DNA from: Betaproteobacteria bacterium | GTDB taxonomy: Bacteria > Pseudomonadota > Gammaproteobacteria > Burkholderiales > SG8-41 | Length of the DNA stretch: 64,000 nucleotides | Reading direction: 5' to 3' | Assembly (NCBI GenBank): GCA_900299145.1 | Contig: OMIN01000104.1 | Location: 1-64,000 of the forward strand | Shown here: positions 45,326 through 53,385 of the stretch, in pieces | Position numbering within the stretch: position 1 is the first letter of the stretch | Layout of the letters: every line of letters begins with the position of its first letter | Position numbers and translations under genes: made by a program | Notes under the pieces: model-generated | What the model was told of the DNA's origin: nothing | Databases searched by the model: none | What the model saw: only the letters and a program-made list of their open reading frames with translations

Positions 45326-46129
45326 CTACGCCGCCGCCTCCTCATACCCTGGCATGCCGGGCAGCAGCCGGCGGCCGTCCTTGCCGATGCGCGGCGCGAT
45401 CATCGGGATATCCTTCAGCGCGCGTGCGCTGGCCATCAGCGACTCGATGCTATCGTGTTCGGCCAAAAATCGCAGCGAGTTCACCGTCGGCGGCAGCATG
45501 GTGAATTCGCCTTGGCGATGCAAATCCAGCGCGCGCGCCGGACGCACCCACTGGTGGTTGATGGTCTCGCCATTGTCATGCAGCGGCTTTTGCGCGGGCG
45601 GCGCGACTGCCACGAAAAAGCGCGTGTCGTAGCGGCGCTTCCCGCCCGGCGGCGTAATCCAGTGACTGAAATACGCCATGTGCTGCAAGGGCAGATGCAG
45701 CCCTTCGTCCCTCAGCATCGCGGCGAGCGTGTGTTCACCCTGCTCGACACGTTTGCGGTATGCGTGAAAACGCTGCGCACTGGCGTCATCATCCAGCGTC
45801 ACCATCTCGCCCCTGCTGTTGCACGCAAACAGGATGCCGGCCTCCTCGAACGATTCACGGATCGCCGCCACCCAATACGCCAGCCCGCCACTCGCCACGC
45901 CCAGCCTGCGGCTCGCTTCAACATCTGTGAGGCCGCTGCACAGCGCAGCGATGTCGTCCGAACTGTCCTGCGGATCCAGTGCGCCGCCGGGAAACACATA
46001 GCCGCCGGGCACAAACACCACCTGAAAACTGCGCTGCATCATCAGCACTTCAAAGCCCTGCCCGCTTTGCGCGTTGCGCACCAGCGTGACCGTGGCGGCG
46101 GGGCGAGGCGTTAGTGGCTTTTCCGACAT
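45326..46129 (-). CDS. NUDIX hydrolase
   Basis: A 267-residue NUDIX-domain pyrophosphatase. The Nudix box is split in an unusual way: GGALDPQDSSDD (about 48-59) begins it, and the metal-binding core RESFEEAGILFAC comes near residue 93, with an insert of about 30 residues between, as in the CoA-pyrophosphatase/NUDT19 group. NUDT19-like enzymes cleave CoA or acyl-CoA, which would suit the acid catabolism seen around it. Operon with the MBL-fold gene. Repeat copy 10 lies directly upstream of the ATG at 46129. Confidence 0.87.
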   Translation of the reverse strand: MSEKPLTPRPAATVTLVRNAQSGQGFEVLMMQRSFQVVFVPGGYVFPGGALDPQDSSDDIAALCSGLTDVEASRRLGVASGGLAYWVAAIRESFEEAGILFACNSRGEMVTLDDDASAQRFHAYRKRVEQGEHTLAAMLRDEGLHLPLQHMAYFSHWITPPGGKRRYDTRFFVAVAPPAQKPLHDNGETINHQWVRPARALDLHRQGEFTMLPPTVNSLRFLAEHDSIESLMASARALKDIPMIAPRIGKDGRRLLPGMPGYEEAAA

Positions 46130-46130
46130 A

Positions 46131-46150
46131 AGTATTTGTTTTTATTTAAC
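46131..46150 (+). repeat. Dispersed AT-rich repeat, copy 10
   Basis: Exact match (TAAGTATTTGTTTTTATTTA) followed by ACATTTC. It begins one base after the NUDIX start codon on the opposite strand, so the NUDIX leader is the A-rich strand of the repeat. No Shine-Dalgarno is present for that gene. Confidence 0.9.
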
Positions 46151-46170
46151 ATTTCAAAACCGCACTGCGT

Positions 46171-47142
46171 TCACTCCGCCTTCACACCCGACGCCTGAAT
46201 GATTTTGCGATTTTTCTCGATCTCGCTGCGCACGAATTGGCCAAACTGCGCCGGCGTCATGTTCGCCATCACGTCCGCGCCGCCCGCCGCGAGGCGCTCC
46301 TTGACCTCCGGCAGGTTGAACATGCGGTTCATGTCGGCATTCACCTTTTCGACAATTTCGCGCGGCGTTTTCGCGGGCAGGAACACACCATACCACTGCA
46401 CCAGTTCAATATCCGGGTAGCCCGCGTCCTTCATTGTCGGCACGTCGGGCAGCGCGGGCGAACGCATACCGCTGGTCACCGCCAGCGCGTTCAAGCGCCC
46501 GCCTTTCACATGCGGCACCGCCGGCAGCAGCGACAGAAACCCTATCGGCACATGGCCGCCCAGATTGTCGTTCAATGCCGGACCCGCGCCCTTGAACGGA
46601 ATGTGCACCATGTCGATTTTCGCCAGCGTCTTCAGCCACTCGCCCGCGAGATGCTGAGGACTGGCGGTGCCGACCGAGGCGAACGAATATTTTTTCTGGT
46701 TCGCGGTGGCGACCAGCTCCTTGATGGTTTTCACCTGTGTTGACGGATGCGCGGTGATAATCACCGGCGTGTTCGACGCCAGCGTCACCGGTTCAAAATC
46801 CTTCAACGCGTCGTACGGCACGCGCTTGAATAGATTCTGCACCGTGACAATTTCGGACGAGGTGCTGAGCAAAATCGTGTGGCCGTCGGGCGCGGCCTTG
46901 GCCACGATATCAGCGCCGATCATCGCGTTGCCACCGGGCCGATTGTCGATTACCACGGATTGCCGCCACAGATCATTTAACTTGGGCGCGACATTGCGCG
47001 CGTTGATGTCCGTGCGGCCGCCCGGTGCGTACGGCACGACGATGCGCACCGGGCGCACGGGATAGCCCGCCTGCGATTGCGCAGCCGCTGACGAAATGCT
47101 TAAAGCAGACAGGGCGAACATGGCGACCCTGGCACCCGGCAT
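46171..47142 (-). CDS. Bug/TctC-family periplasmic binding protein 11
   Basis: A 323-residue receptor. The ATG at 47142 is chosen because a perfect AGGAGG lies 7 bases upstream; a GTG at 47169 is also open. The signal peptide is MPGARVAMFALSALSISSAAAQ, very short. Motifs are VVPYAPGGRTDINAR, VVIDNRPGGNAMIG and AAPDGHTILLSTSSE (His where Tyr is usual), then HIPFKGAGPALNDNLGGH. The Arg in GGRTD is unusual at the ligand loop. Located 105 bases after Bug 12 and upstream of the NUDIX-MBL genes. Confidence 0.9.
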   Translation of the reverse strand: MPGARVAMFALSALSISSAAAQSQAGYPVRPVRIVVPYAPGGRTDINARNVAPKLNDLWRQSVVIDNRPGGNAMIGADIVAKAAPDGHTILLSTSSEIVTVQNLFKRVPYDALKDFEPVTLASNTPVIITAHPSTQVKTIKELVATANQKKYSFASVGTASPQHLAGEWLKTLAKIDMVHIPFKGAGPALNDNLGGHVPIGFLSLLPAVPHVKGGRLNALAVTSGMRSPALPDVPTMKDAGYPDIELVQWYGVFLPAKTPREIVEKVNADMNRMFNLPEVKERLAAGGADVMANMTPAQFGQFVRSEIEKNRKIIQASGVKAE

Positions 47143-47247
47143 GGCAATCCTCCTGCTCAAACTGAACACTCCGCGACTCCTCTTACAATCCTGCTATGTT
47201 ACCCCGGACATGCGCCGCTATTGATTGAAAAGCTTTATTGAATGCCG

Positions 47248-48210
47248 CTACTGAATTTTTACGCCTGCGGCATGGGCGACTTCGCGCCACTTGGCCATTT
47301 CGATCTGCATGTGGCGTGCCAGCGCCTCCGGCGTGCTCGCCTTGGGTTCCGCGCCTTGGCTCGCAAATTGGGTCTGCATCGCCGGCTGCGCCAACGCCAT
47401 GGCTAATGCGCCGTTCAGAATGCGCACGATATCACCTGGCAAACGCGCAGGCCCCAGCACCGCATGCCAGTTATCGGCCTCGGCGTTGCGCAGGCCCGCT
47501 TCAGCCATGGTCGGCACTTCGGGCGCCGCCGCTGAACGTTTCGGCGCAGTCACCGCCAGTGCACGCAGGCGCCCTGCGTTTACATGCGGCAGCGCAGGCG
47601 GCATGCCGGAAAAATAAAGATGCGCTTCGCCTCCGAGCAACGCGGTATTGGCGGGCGCGCCGCCTTTGTACGGCACGTGTACCAGCTGTGTCCCGGTGCG
47701 CAACTTGAAAAGTTCCGCCGCCAGATGCTGTGGGCTGCCGTTGCCGACCGAGGCGTAATTCAACTGGCCGGATTTCTCTTTTGCCACGCGCACCAGATCC
47801 TGCACGCTTTTTACCGGCAGGCCCGGATGCACCACCAATATCAGCGGCACCGACGCCACCATCGACACCGGCGTGAAATCCTGCGGCACCTTAAACGCCA
47901 GCGCCGGATATACACTGGGGCTGATCGCGACCGACACCGTCGCCATGAACAGCGTGTAGCCATCCGCCGGGGCGCGCGCAACGATTTCCGCGCCAATGTT
48001 GCTGGTGGCGCCGGGGCGGTTGTCGACCACCACCGGCTGCCCCAATTTTTCGTTCAGCGGTTGTGCCAGCAGCCGCGCGAGTATGTCCGGCGCGCCGCCC
48101 GCCGCGAAGCCCACCACCATGCGCAGCGGTTTAGCCGGGTACGGCTGAGGCTGCGCCCCGCCGCAAGCCGGAAACAATAATATCAATAAAAACAGATACT
48201 TATAAAACAT
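47248..48210 (-). CDS. Bug/TctC-family periplasmic binding protein 12, signal peptide overlapping repeat copy 11
   Basis: A 320-residue receptor. Its first residues, MFYKYLFLLILLFPACGGAQ, are encoded largely by the dispersed AT-rich repeat (48183-48202), so the repeat supplies the hydrophobic signal core. FPACGG resembles a lipobox-like or ordinary signal-peptidase site. The mature part is standard: MVVGFAAGGAPDILARLL, VVVDNRPGATSNIG and APADGYTLFMATVS, HVPYKGGAPANTALLGGE. It starts 10 bases after the nuclease stop codon on the same strand and is followed by Bug 11. Confidence 0.9.
   Translation of the reverse strand: MFYKYLFLLILLFPACGGAQPQPYPAKPLRMVVGFAAGGAPDILARLLAQPLNEKLGQPVVVDNRPGATSNIGAEIVARAPADGYTLFMATVSVAISPSVYPALAFKVPQDFTPVSMVASVPLILVVHPGLPVKSVQDLVRVAKEKSGQLNYASVGNGSPQHLAAELFKLRTGTQLVHVPYKGGAPANTALLGGEAHLYFSGMPPALPHVNAGRLRALAVTAPKRSAAAPEVPTMAEAGLRNAEADNWHAVLGPARLPGDIVRILNGALAMALAQPAMQTQFASQGAEPKASTPEALARHMQIEMAKWREVAHAAGVKIQ
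48183..48202 (-). repeat. Dispersed AT-rich repeat, copy 11, inside a coding sequence
   Basis: Exact match (TAAGTATCTGTTTTTATTGA) beginning 8 bases after the A of the Bug 12 ATG. Read in frame it gives codons for K-Y-L-F-L-L-I, forming most of the hydrophobic part of the signal peptide. It is identical to copy 4 over 20 bases. Confidence 0.9.
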
Positions 48211-48219
48211 GGTGGGTTC

Positions 48220-48861
48220 TCATCGTTTCTGTCCCGGCACACACAGGCTCTCACAGGGCATGCCGTCGCCGTCCTTGTCCAGCGTTTTCACGCGGCATTG
48301 CGTGAGATAAAAGCGCGCTTCCTCGCAAGACACCATCTGCGAACAATAGCGCTTTTTGCCGCAAGGATTGTTGGCCGCTTCCAACTCGCGCGTGGGGGCG
48401 TGGGTCTTGCGAAACTCCCACGGCGGCAACGGATTCGCGCCCGCCCACAAGCCGCGCCGCGCATGTTGTGCCTCGGTTTGCAGCGCGATCAACGCCTTGT
48501 CGGCATGGTAATGCGAATACTCCCACGCCATGCCACGCCGCAGTTGCTCCTCGTTCACATTCACTCGCCCAGCCTGCAACAACGCCACGACACGGCCGTA
48601 ATCATCCACGGTTTTGGTGGTGACTTGAACATGCCGGTTCAACACCAACGCCACCAGCGCATCGCGTGACGCGGGGCCGAAGTCCTGGAGCTTTTCTGGT
48701 GCGTCGATGCCCGCAAGACGCACGGTAGTTTTCTTCGCCCGCTCCTGCACGATCACGGTATCGCCATCGAGCACGGCGATGACGCGGGCAATGAAAGTTT
48801 CTGCCTGGGCAGTCGCAATGCTCCACACCAGCATCACCAACAAAGCAGTGGCAACTCTCAC
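48220..48861 (-). CDS. Secreted thermonuclease-family protein with C-terminal excalibur-type calcium motif
   Basis: A 213-residue SNase-family nuclease. Signal peptide: MRVATALLVMLVWSIATAQA. The nuclease domain shows VLDGDTVIV, VRLAGIDAPE (the catalytic Arg and calcium Asp region), YGRVVALL and LRRGMAWEYSHY. After a linker with four to six cysteines (NPCGKKRYCSQMVSCEEA) comes DKDGDGMPCESLC, the DxDxDGxxCE excalibur motif that binds calcium. Probably a periplasmic or extracellular nuclease for DNA/RNA nutrient use. Its start overlaps the stop of the molybdenum-enzyme gene by four bases, implying co-translation although the functions look unrelated. Confidence 0.88.
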   Translation of the reverse strand: MRVATALLVMLVWSIATAQAETFIARVIAVLDGDTVIVQERAKKTTVRLAGIDAPEKLQDFGPASRDALVALVLNRHVQVTTKTVDDYGRVVALLQAGRVNVNEEQLRRGMAWEYSHYHADKALIALQTEAQHARRGLWAGANPLPPWEFRKTHAPTRELEAANNPCGKKRYCSQMVSCEEARFYLTQCRVKTLDKDGDGMPCESLCVPGQKR

Positions 48862-51230
48862 CCGGAGACTTTACCCAACGCGCGGAGGATTTTCTCCGGC
48901 GTAAACGGTTGATCCGTCACACGCGCCTTGAACGGCTTCAGTGCGTCGTTAATCGCGTTCATCACCGCCGCCGGCGCGCCCGCCACACCAGCTTCGCCCG
49001 CGCCACGCGCGCCGAGTTCGGAGACTTTCGTCGGCGAATGCGTGTGACCGACTTCAATATCCGGCATTTCACCCGCCATCGGCACCAGATATTCGGCGAG
49101 CGTGCCGTTCAGCATCTGCCCCTCGTCACTGTAAAGGCATTGCTCGAACATCGCCGCGCCGATGCCCTGCACCACCCCGCCACGGATCTGCTCGTCCACC
49201 AGCAACGGGTTCACCACCGTGCCGGCATCGTCAATTACCCAGTGTTTGAGCAGCTTCACAAAGCCGGTTTCAACATCCACCTCGACGTAACTCGCGTGCG
49301 CGCCGTTGGTAAAAATGCCGCTGTAGTGCTTTTGCGCGTAGCTGCGCGTCACCGTGAGTTCGGGTTGGTAATCCTTCGGCACCTGCTCGGTGCGGAAATA
49401 AGCCGTGCGTGCGACTTCCTCGAGCGTCATTTTGACTGCACCGCTTTGTTTGTCCACCACATTGCCGTTGCGCACATCCAGCAGCGAGGCTTCCGATTCT
49501 GTCAGCCGCGCCACAAAATTCAGAATATTGGCCTTCAGCGCCTTACCGGTCTGAAACACCGCTTCGCCGCCGATGCCAGTGCCGCGCGACCCCCAGTTGC
49601 CGCCACCATACGGCGTGGTTTCCGTGTCACCCATGATGACGCGCACGTTTTCGACCGCGACGCCGACGCAGCTTGCCGCCACCTGCGCCGCGACGGCATG
49701 CGCACCCTGGCCGAACTCCGTGAGACTCGTCGCCACGGTGATGCCGCCCGTAGGCATCAGGCGAATCGTACAGGCATCCTGCGAGGCGATCGACGCACCG
49801 CCCTGGCCGTACGTTGCCGAAGAGGACATCGAGTTTTCGATGAACATCGCAAGACCAATACCGCGATATACGCCCTTCTCGCGCAACGCCGCCTGCTCCG
49901 TGCGAAGTGCATCGTAACCCATTGTTTTAATTAACAATTCCAGGGATTCATGCTGCGACAGCTTTTCAAACGTGGCGCCGCTCAAATACGTGCGCGGATA
50001 GGCATCGTCGGGTGCAAGATTACGCTTGCGAAACGCCGCCGGGTCCATACCCACGACTTCAGCGGCAAAATCCACAATGCCCTCGGTGATCGCACACACC
50101 ACCGGGTGACCCACCGCACGGTACTGCCCGTACATACCCTTGTTCTGAAACACCGCGCGCGAACGGCCACGATAGGCGAGCGGCTTATACGGCGCGCCAG
50201 TGAGATTGGTGACATGAATGCCTTCATTCGCGCCGCCGCGGGGATACCCCGAAAACGGGCCAATGCCATAAAGATCGTCCACCTCGAACGCCAGCAGGTC
50301 ACCAGCCTTCGACACCGCACAGCGAACTTTTGCACGATGCCCGCGCGCATGAAAATCAGACACAAACGATTCGAGCCGATCCGCGACGAACTTCACAGGC
50401 CGCCCGGTCAACAGCGCCGCCGCCACCGTGGCCATGTCGTCGCCGTAAGTATGTATCTTCATGCCGAACGCGCCGCCAACATCCGGCGCGACCACCCGCA
50501 CATTGTTTTCGGGCAAGCCGAAGTGATGGGCAAATATCCACTGCATCATGTATGGCACCTGCGTCGAGTGCCATACCGTCAGTTGCGCATCGGCGGCGTT
50601 GTAATCGGCGAGGATCGTGCGCGGCTCCAGCGTCACCGGCGAATGCCGGCCGGTGGTGAACACGGCCTCGACCACGTGATCGGCGGCGGCGAATATTTCG
50701 TCCACCTTGCCATTGTCGATGACGCGCTCGACACACAGATTGCTGCCGAGCGACGGGTGGATTAGCGGCGTGGCGGCATCGAGCGCGGTTTCGATATTCG
50801 TCACGGTGGGCAGCGGGTCATAATCGACCTCAATCAACTGCATCGCGTCCTCGGCCAGCGCCCGCGTTTGCGCCAGCACCATCGCCACCGGCTCGCCCTG
50901 CCAGCGCGCGACATCCACCGCCAGCGGCAACTGCGGCGCCGATTGCATGCCCTTGATGTGTTTCAACACCCCGACGTAGGGTTTGCACAGTGCAGCCACG
51001 TCCGCCCCCGTGATCACCCGCACCACACCCGGCGCCTTGCCTGCTGCGATGATATCCATCCGCGTGATACACGCATGCGCGTGCGGACTGCGCAGCACGG
51101 CGGCATGCAACATTCGCGGCAACTGTATGTCGTCAACAAACTGCCCGCGCCCGGCGAGCAGGCGCTTGGCGTTGGCGCGCGGGAGCGAGGCGCCGATGTA
51201 GCCGGTTTCGTTGGATGAATTTGAGTTCAC
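48858..51230 (-). CDS. Xanthine dehydrogenase-family molybdopterin-binding subunit (CoxL-like), without small subunits
   Basis: A 790-residue large subunit of a molybdenum hydroxylase. GASLPRANAKRLLAGRGQFVDDI starts the family pattern. The Moco motifs are PDVGGAFGMKIHTYGDD (about 250), YGQYRAVGHPV (about 370), GSRGTGIGGEAVF and the active-site Glu region GARGAGEAGVAGAPAAVMNAI near the end. The CO-dehydrogenase Cys loop (AYRCSFR) is absent, so it is not a CoxL form I. The medium (FAD) and small (2Fe-2S) partners normally encoded beside it are missing from this window. It may use partners elsewhere. Hydroxylates an N-heterocycle or aldehyde by family analogy. Confidence 0.9.
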   Translation of the reverse strand: MNSNSSNETGYIGASLPRANAKRLLAGRGQFVDDIQLPRMLHAAVLRSPHAHACITRMDIIAAGKAPGVVRVITGADVAALCKPYVGVLKHIKGMQSAPQLPLAVDVARWQGEPVAMVLAQTRALAEDAMQLIEVDYDPLPTVTNIETALDAATPLIHPSLGSNLCVERVIDNGKVDEIFAAADHVVEAVFTTGRHSPVTLEPRTILADYNAADAQLTVWHSTQVPYMMQWIFAHHFGLPENNVRVVAPDVGGAFGMKIHTYGDDMATVAAALLTGRPVKFVADRLESFVSDFHARGHRAKVRCAVSKAGDLLAFEVDDLYGIGPFSGYPRGGANEGIHVTNLTGAPYKPLAYRGRSRAVFQNKGMYGQYRAVGHPVVCAITEGIVDFAAEVVGMDPAAFRKRNLAPDDAYPRTYLSGATFEKLSQHESLELLIKTMGYDALRTEQAALREKGVYRGIGLAMFIENSMSSSATYGQGGASIASQDACTIRLMPTGGITVATSLTEFGQGAHAVAAQVAASCVGVAVENVRVIMGDTETTPYGGGNWGSRGTGIGGEAVFQTGKALKANILNFVARLTESEASLLDVRNGNVVDKQSGAVKMTLEEVARTAYFRTEQVPKDYQPELTVTRSYAQKHYSGIFTNGAHASYVEVDVETGFVKLLKHWVIDDAGTVVNPLLVDEQIRGGVVQGIGAAMFEQCLYSDEGQMLNGTLAEYLVPMAGEMPDIEVGHTHSPTKVSELGARGAGEAGVAGAPAAVMNAINDALKPFKARVTDQPFTPEKILRALGKVSG

Positions 51231-51296
51231 GGGGCAAATGGATTCAGTAATGTCAGGGACTGTAGTAGCGCACTACAGCCCGGTCAAGGGCAAACA

Positions 51297-52526
51297 TCAG
51301 GGCGTGCCGACAGTGCCGGCCGCCAGTTGCTCGATCAACCGCAATTGCCGTGGCAAACACTGGCTCTCAAGGTCATAGCGCTCCACCGCCGTGGCGCGCG
51401 CCGACGCGCGCATGGGAGCATATTTTTCCGGTTGCGCCAACACGCCGATCACGTTATCCGCCAGCGCCCGATGATCGAAAAAATCCACCAGCAAACCGTT
51501 CGCACCGTGCTTGATGACTTCCTGCACCGGCGCGGTGGCGCTGCCCACCACCAGACAACCGGCACTCATTGCCTCAATGCAGCTCCATCCGAGCACGAAC
51601 GGATAGGTCAGATACACGTGGCAACGCGAGACCCGCAATACATTCAGATACGCGTCGTACGGAATGCGGCCGAGAAAATGCACGCGGGCCGGATCGAGGT
51701 CCGCTTGCACTTCATCCAGAAAAATCTGCTTCCAAGTACGGCCCTCAGGCGCTTTGGCGCCATAAGACACGTCGTCGCCGCCGACGATCAGCACCTCGGC
51801 ATTCGGCCGCTCACGCAAAATGCGCGGCAGCGCGCGCATGAATTGATGGTAACCGCGATACGGCTCCAGATTGCGATTGACGAAGGTCAGCACTTCTTCG
51901 CCGGCATGCAGTGTTTTGCCATTCACGTTTACCGTGGCTGCAGCATTCGGGCGCACAACTTCCGTATCGATGCCGTCGAATATCACACTGATGCGATCCC
52001 GGTACGCGCGCGGCATGGTGCCGTGCTGAAACTGCGTGGGCGAGACGCCCCAATCCATGCTGTCAAGTGTCAACAGCAGGTTGGCGTTTTTGGTGCGCAC
52101 GCGCGCGGCATTGCCGATGTCGGTGTTGGCAAACTCAGCGTCGAAATTCACATCGAGCCCTCGCGCCGCGTAAAAAAATTCCAGTAGCGCCAGCAGCTTC
52201 GCTTCCGGCCACACATCCTTGAGATACAGGTTCTCACCCCAGCCGGGATTGGCGAAGATGACATCGGGCGTATAGCCTTCGCGCTTCAGGCGCAAGGCCG
52301 CTGCCGCACAGGCATCGGCTCGTATCAGCTTGGTTTCGAAGTCCGCAGCCAGCGGATGAATATCGCGTGTCGAGCCGCGCGCCACCGCGTAGCGCACCAT
52401 TGGCACCTGAGGCAGCCCTGCGCCGCCGATGGCCATCGCGCGCACGTCATGCCCTGCCCTCAACAACGCTGGCGCCAGATGCTTGAACTGGCCCGGAAAA
52501 TTCTGGTGGACGAACAGCACTTTCAT
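51297..52526 (-). CDS. Glycosyltransferase, GT4-like GT-B fold
   Basis: A 409-residue sugar transferase. The ATG at 52526 gives KVLFVHQNFPGQFKHLAPAL, the typical N-terminus of a GT4 subgroup. The C-terminal donor-binding domain has VLGWSCIEAMSAGCLVVGSA (about 325-344) with the E-x7-E pattern, followed by GANGLLVDFFDHRALADNV. A central VNRNLEPYRGYHQFMRALPRIL segment is also characteristic of this group. No other polysaccharide or cell-wall genes adjoin it. It is separated from the alpha/beta-hydrolase gene by repeat copy 12, and from the molybdenum-enzyme gene by 66 bases. Confidence 0.87.
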   Translation of the reverse strand: MKVLFVHQNFPGQFKHLAPALLRAGHDVRAMAIGGAGLPQVPMVRYAVARGSTRDIHPLAADFETKLIRADACAAAALRLKREGYTPDVIFANPGWGENLYLKDVWPEAKLLALLEFFYAARGLDVNFDAEFANTDIGNAARVRTKNANLLLTLDSMDWGVSPTQFQHGTMPRAYRDRISVIFDGIDTEVVRPNAAATVNVNGKTLHAGEEVLTFVNRNLEPYRGYHQFMRALPRILRERPNAEVLIVGGDDVSYGAKAPEGRTWKQIFLDEVQADLDPARVHFLGRIPYDAYLNVLRVSRCHVYLTYPFVLGWSCIEAMSAGCLVVGSATAPVQEVIKHGANGLLVDFFDHRALADNVIGVLAQPEKYAPMRASARATAVERYDLESQCLPRQLRLIEQLAAGTVGTP

Positions 52527-52552
52527 GGCTGGCAACGTGAAGTGTCGATAGG

Positions 52553-52572
52553 TAACTATTTGTTTTTATTCA
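52553..52572 (+). repeat. Dispersed AT-rich repeat, copy 12
   Basis: Exact match (TAACTATTTGTTTTTATTCA) followed directly by TTATTTC, so its 3' end abuts the stop codon of the alpha/beta hydrolase (TTA at 52573-52575 on this strand). Confidence 0.9.
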
Positions 52573-53334
52573 TTATTTCATAAAGTCGAGCATCAACGCA
52601 TTGACCTCATCCGCGGCTTCGTACATCACCCAATGACCCGCACCCGCAACGTTATCGATGCGCACGTCGGGCCGCGCCGCACGGCACTCAGCGATGCGCG
52701 CCTGATTATCGGGAATGCACAGCGCATCGGCCGCGCCCCAGATAATTTGCACGTCGCACGTCATTTGTTTAAGGCTTTGCGCCATCAACTGATCGGTGAG
52801 GCTGATGTGCCGTCCGTCGTAACGCGTGCGCCGCACATTCGCCAGATGCAGATCGACCGCCTCGCCGGTGACTTTGGCTGGATCGGCGATCATCATCGCG
52901 CGCAGGTTATGCGCCAGCACGTCGCGCATAACCGCCTCGCCCGCGCTTTCAGGCGGAATCTTTTTCATGCCCAAATCCGGCTGCACACCGCCGAACCCGC
53001 CCGGCCCCATCACCGACAGTTTCAGCACGCGCGCCCCCAGCCGCGCCGCGCATACCGCCGCCACGGCACCACCCAGCGAAAACCCGGCGAGCCGAAACGT
53101 GCCCGACGGCACGATATCGTTCAAGCCCTCCAGCACCAGCGCATAAAAATCTTCCGCCGGCAGATTCTTGGGAATCCACGGCGATTCGCCGTAGCCCGGC
53201 ATGTCGAACGTGTGCACGGTGTAGTGCCGCGCGAGTGCACCAACATTGCGGTCCCAGTGATTTACCGACCCCATGCCGCCGTGGATCAGCACCAGCGGCG
53301 GGCCGCTGCCCGTTGATTTGCTGTAGAGCTTCAT
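52573..53334 (-). CDS. Alpha/beta-fold hydrolase (first copy)
   Basis: A 253-residue hydrolase. It shows the oxyanion region VLIHGGMGSVNHWD (16-29), the nucleophile elbow LAGFSLGGAVAA (about 83-94, Ser87 in GFSLG) and the C-terminal GAGHWVMYEAADE with the catalytic His. The acid is probably Asp in IWGAADALC (about 203). The lid region is short. Typical esterase, C-C hydrolase or enol-lactone hydrolase families share these features, so substrate is not predictable. Precedes the glycosyltransferase on the same strand; 51 bases downstream of Bug 13's stop. Confidence 0.87.
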   Translation of the reverse strand: MKLYSKSTGSGPPLVLIHGGMGSVNHWDRNVGALARHYTVHTFDMPGYGESPWIPKNLPAEDFYALVLEGLNDIVPSGTFRLAGFSLGGAVAAVCAARLGARVLKLSVMGPGGFGGVQPDLGMKKIPPESAGEAVMRDVLAHNLRAMMIADPAKVTGEAVDLHLANVRRTRYDGRHISLTDQLMAQSLKQMTCDVQIIWGAADALCIPDNQARIAECRAARPDVRIDNVAGAGHWVMYEAADEVNALMLDFMK

Positions 53335-53337
53335 TTA

Positions 53338-53357
53338 TAACTATTTGTTTTAAAAGA
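53338..53357 (+). repeat. Dispersed AT-rich repeat, copy 13
   Basis: TAACTATTTGTTTTAAAAGA, three mismatches, 3 bases from the hydrolase start codon on the opposite strand and 29 bases from the Bug 13 stop. Together copies 12 and 13 bracket the alpha/beta-hydrolase gene, both reading on the plus strand. Confidence 0.75.
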
Positions 53358-53385
53358 ATTATTCTTAATACTGCCCAAGGTGATT

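Noticed and set aside
49919-49940. An AT-rich stretch (TTGTTTTAATTAAC) inside the molybdenum-enzyme gene resembling the dispersed repeat
   Set aside because: Only the TTGTTTT core matches, the site is well inside the coding region, and it encodes ordinary residues (LELLIKTMG).
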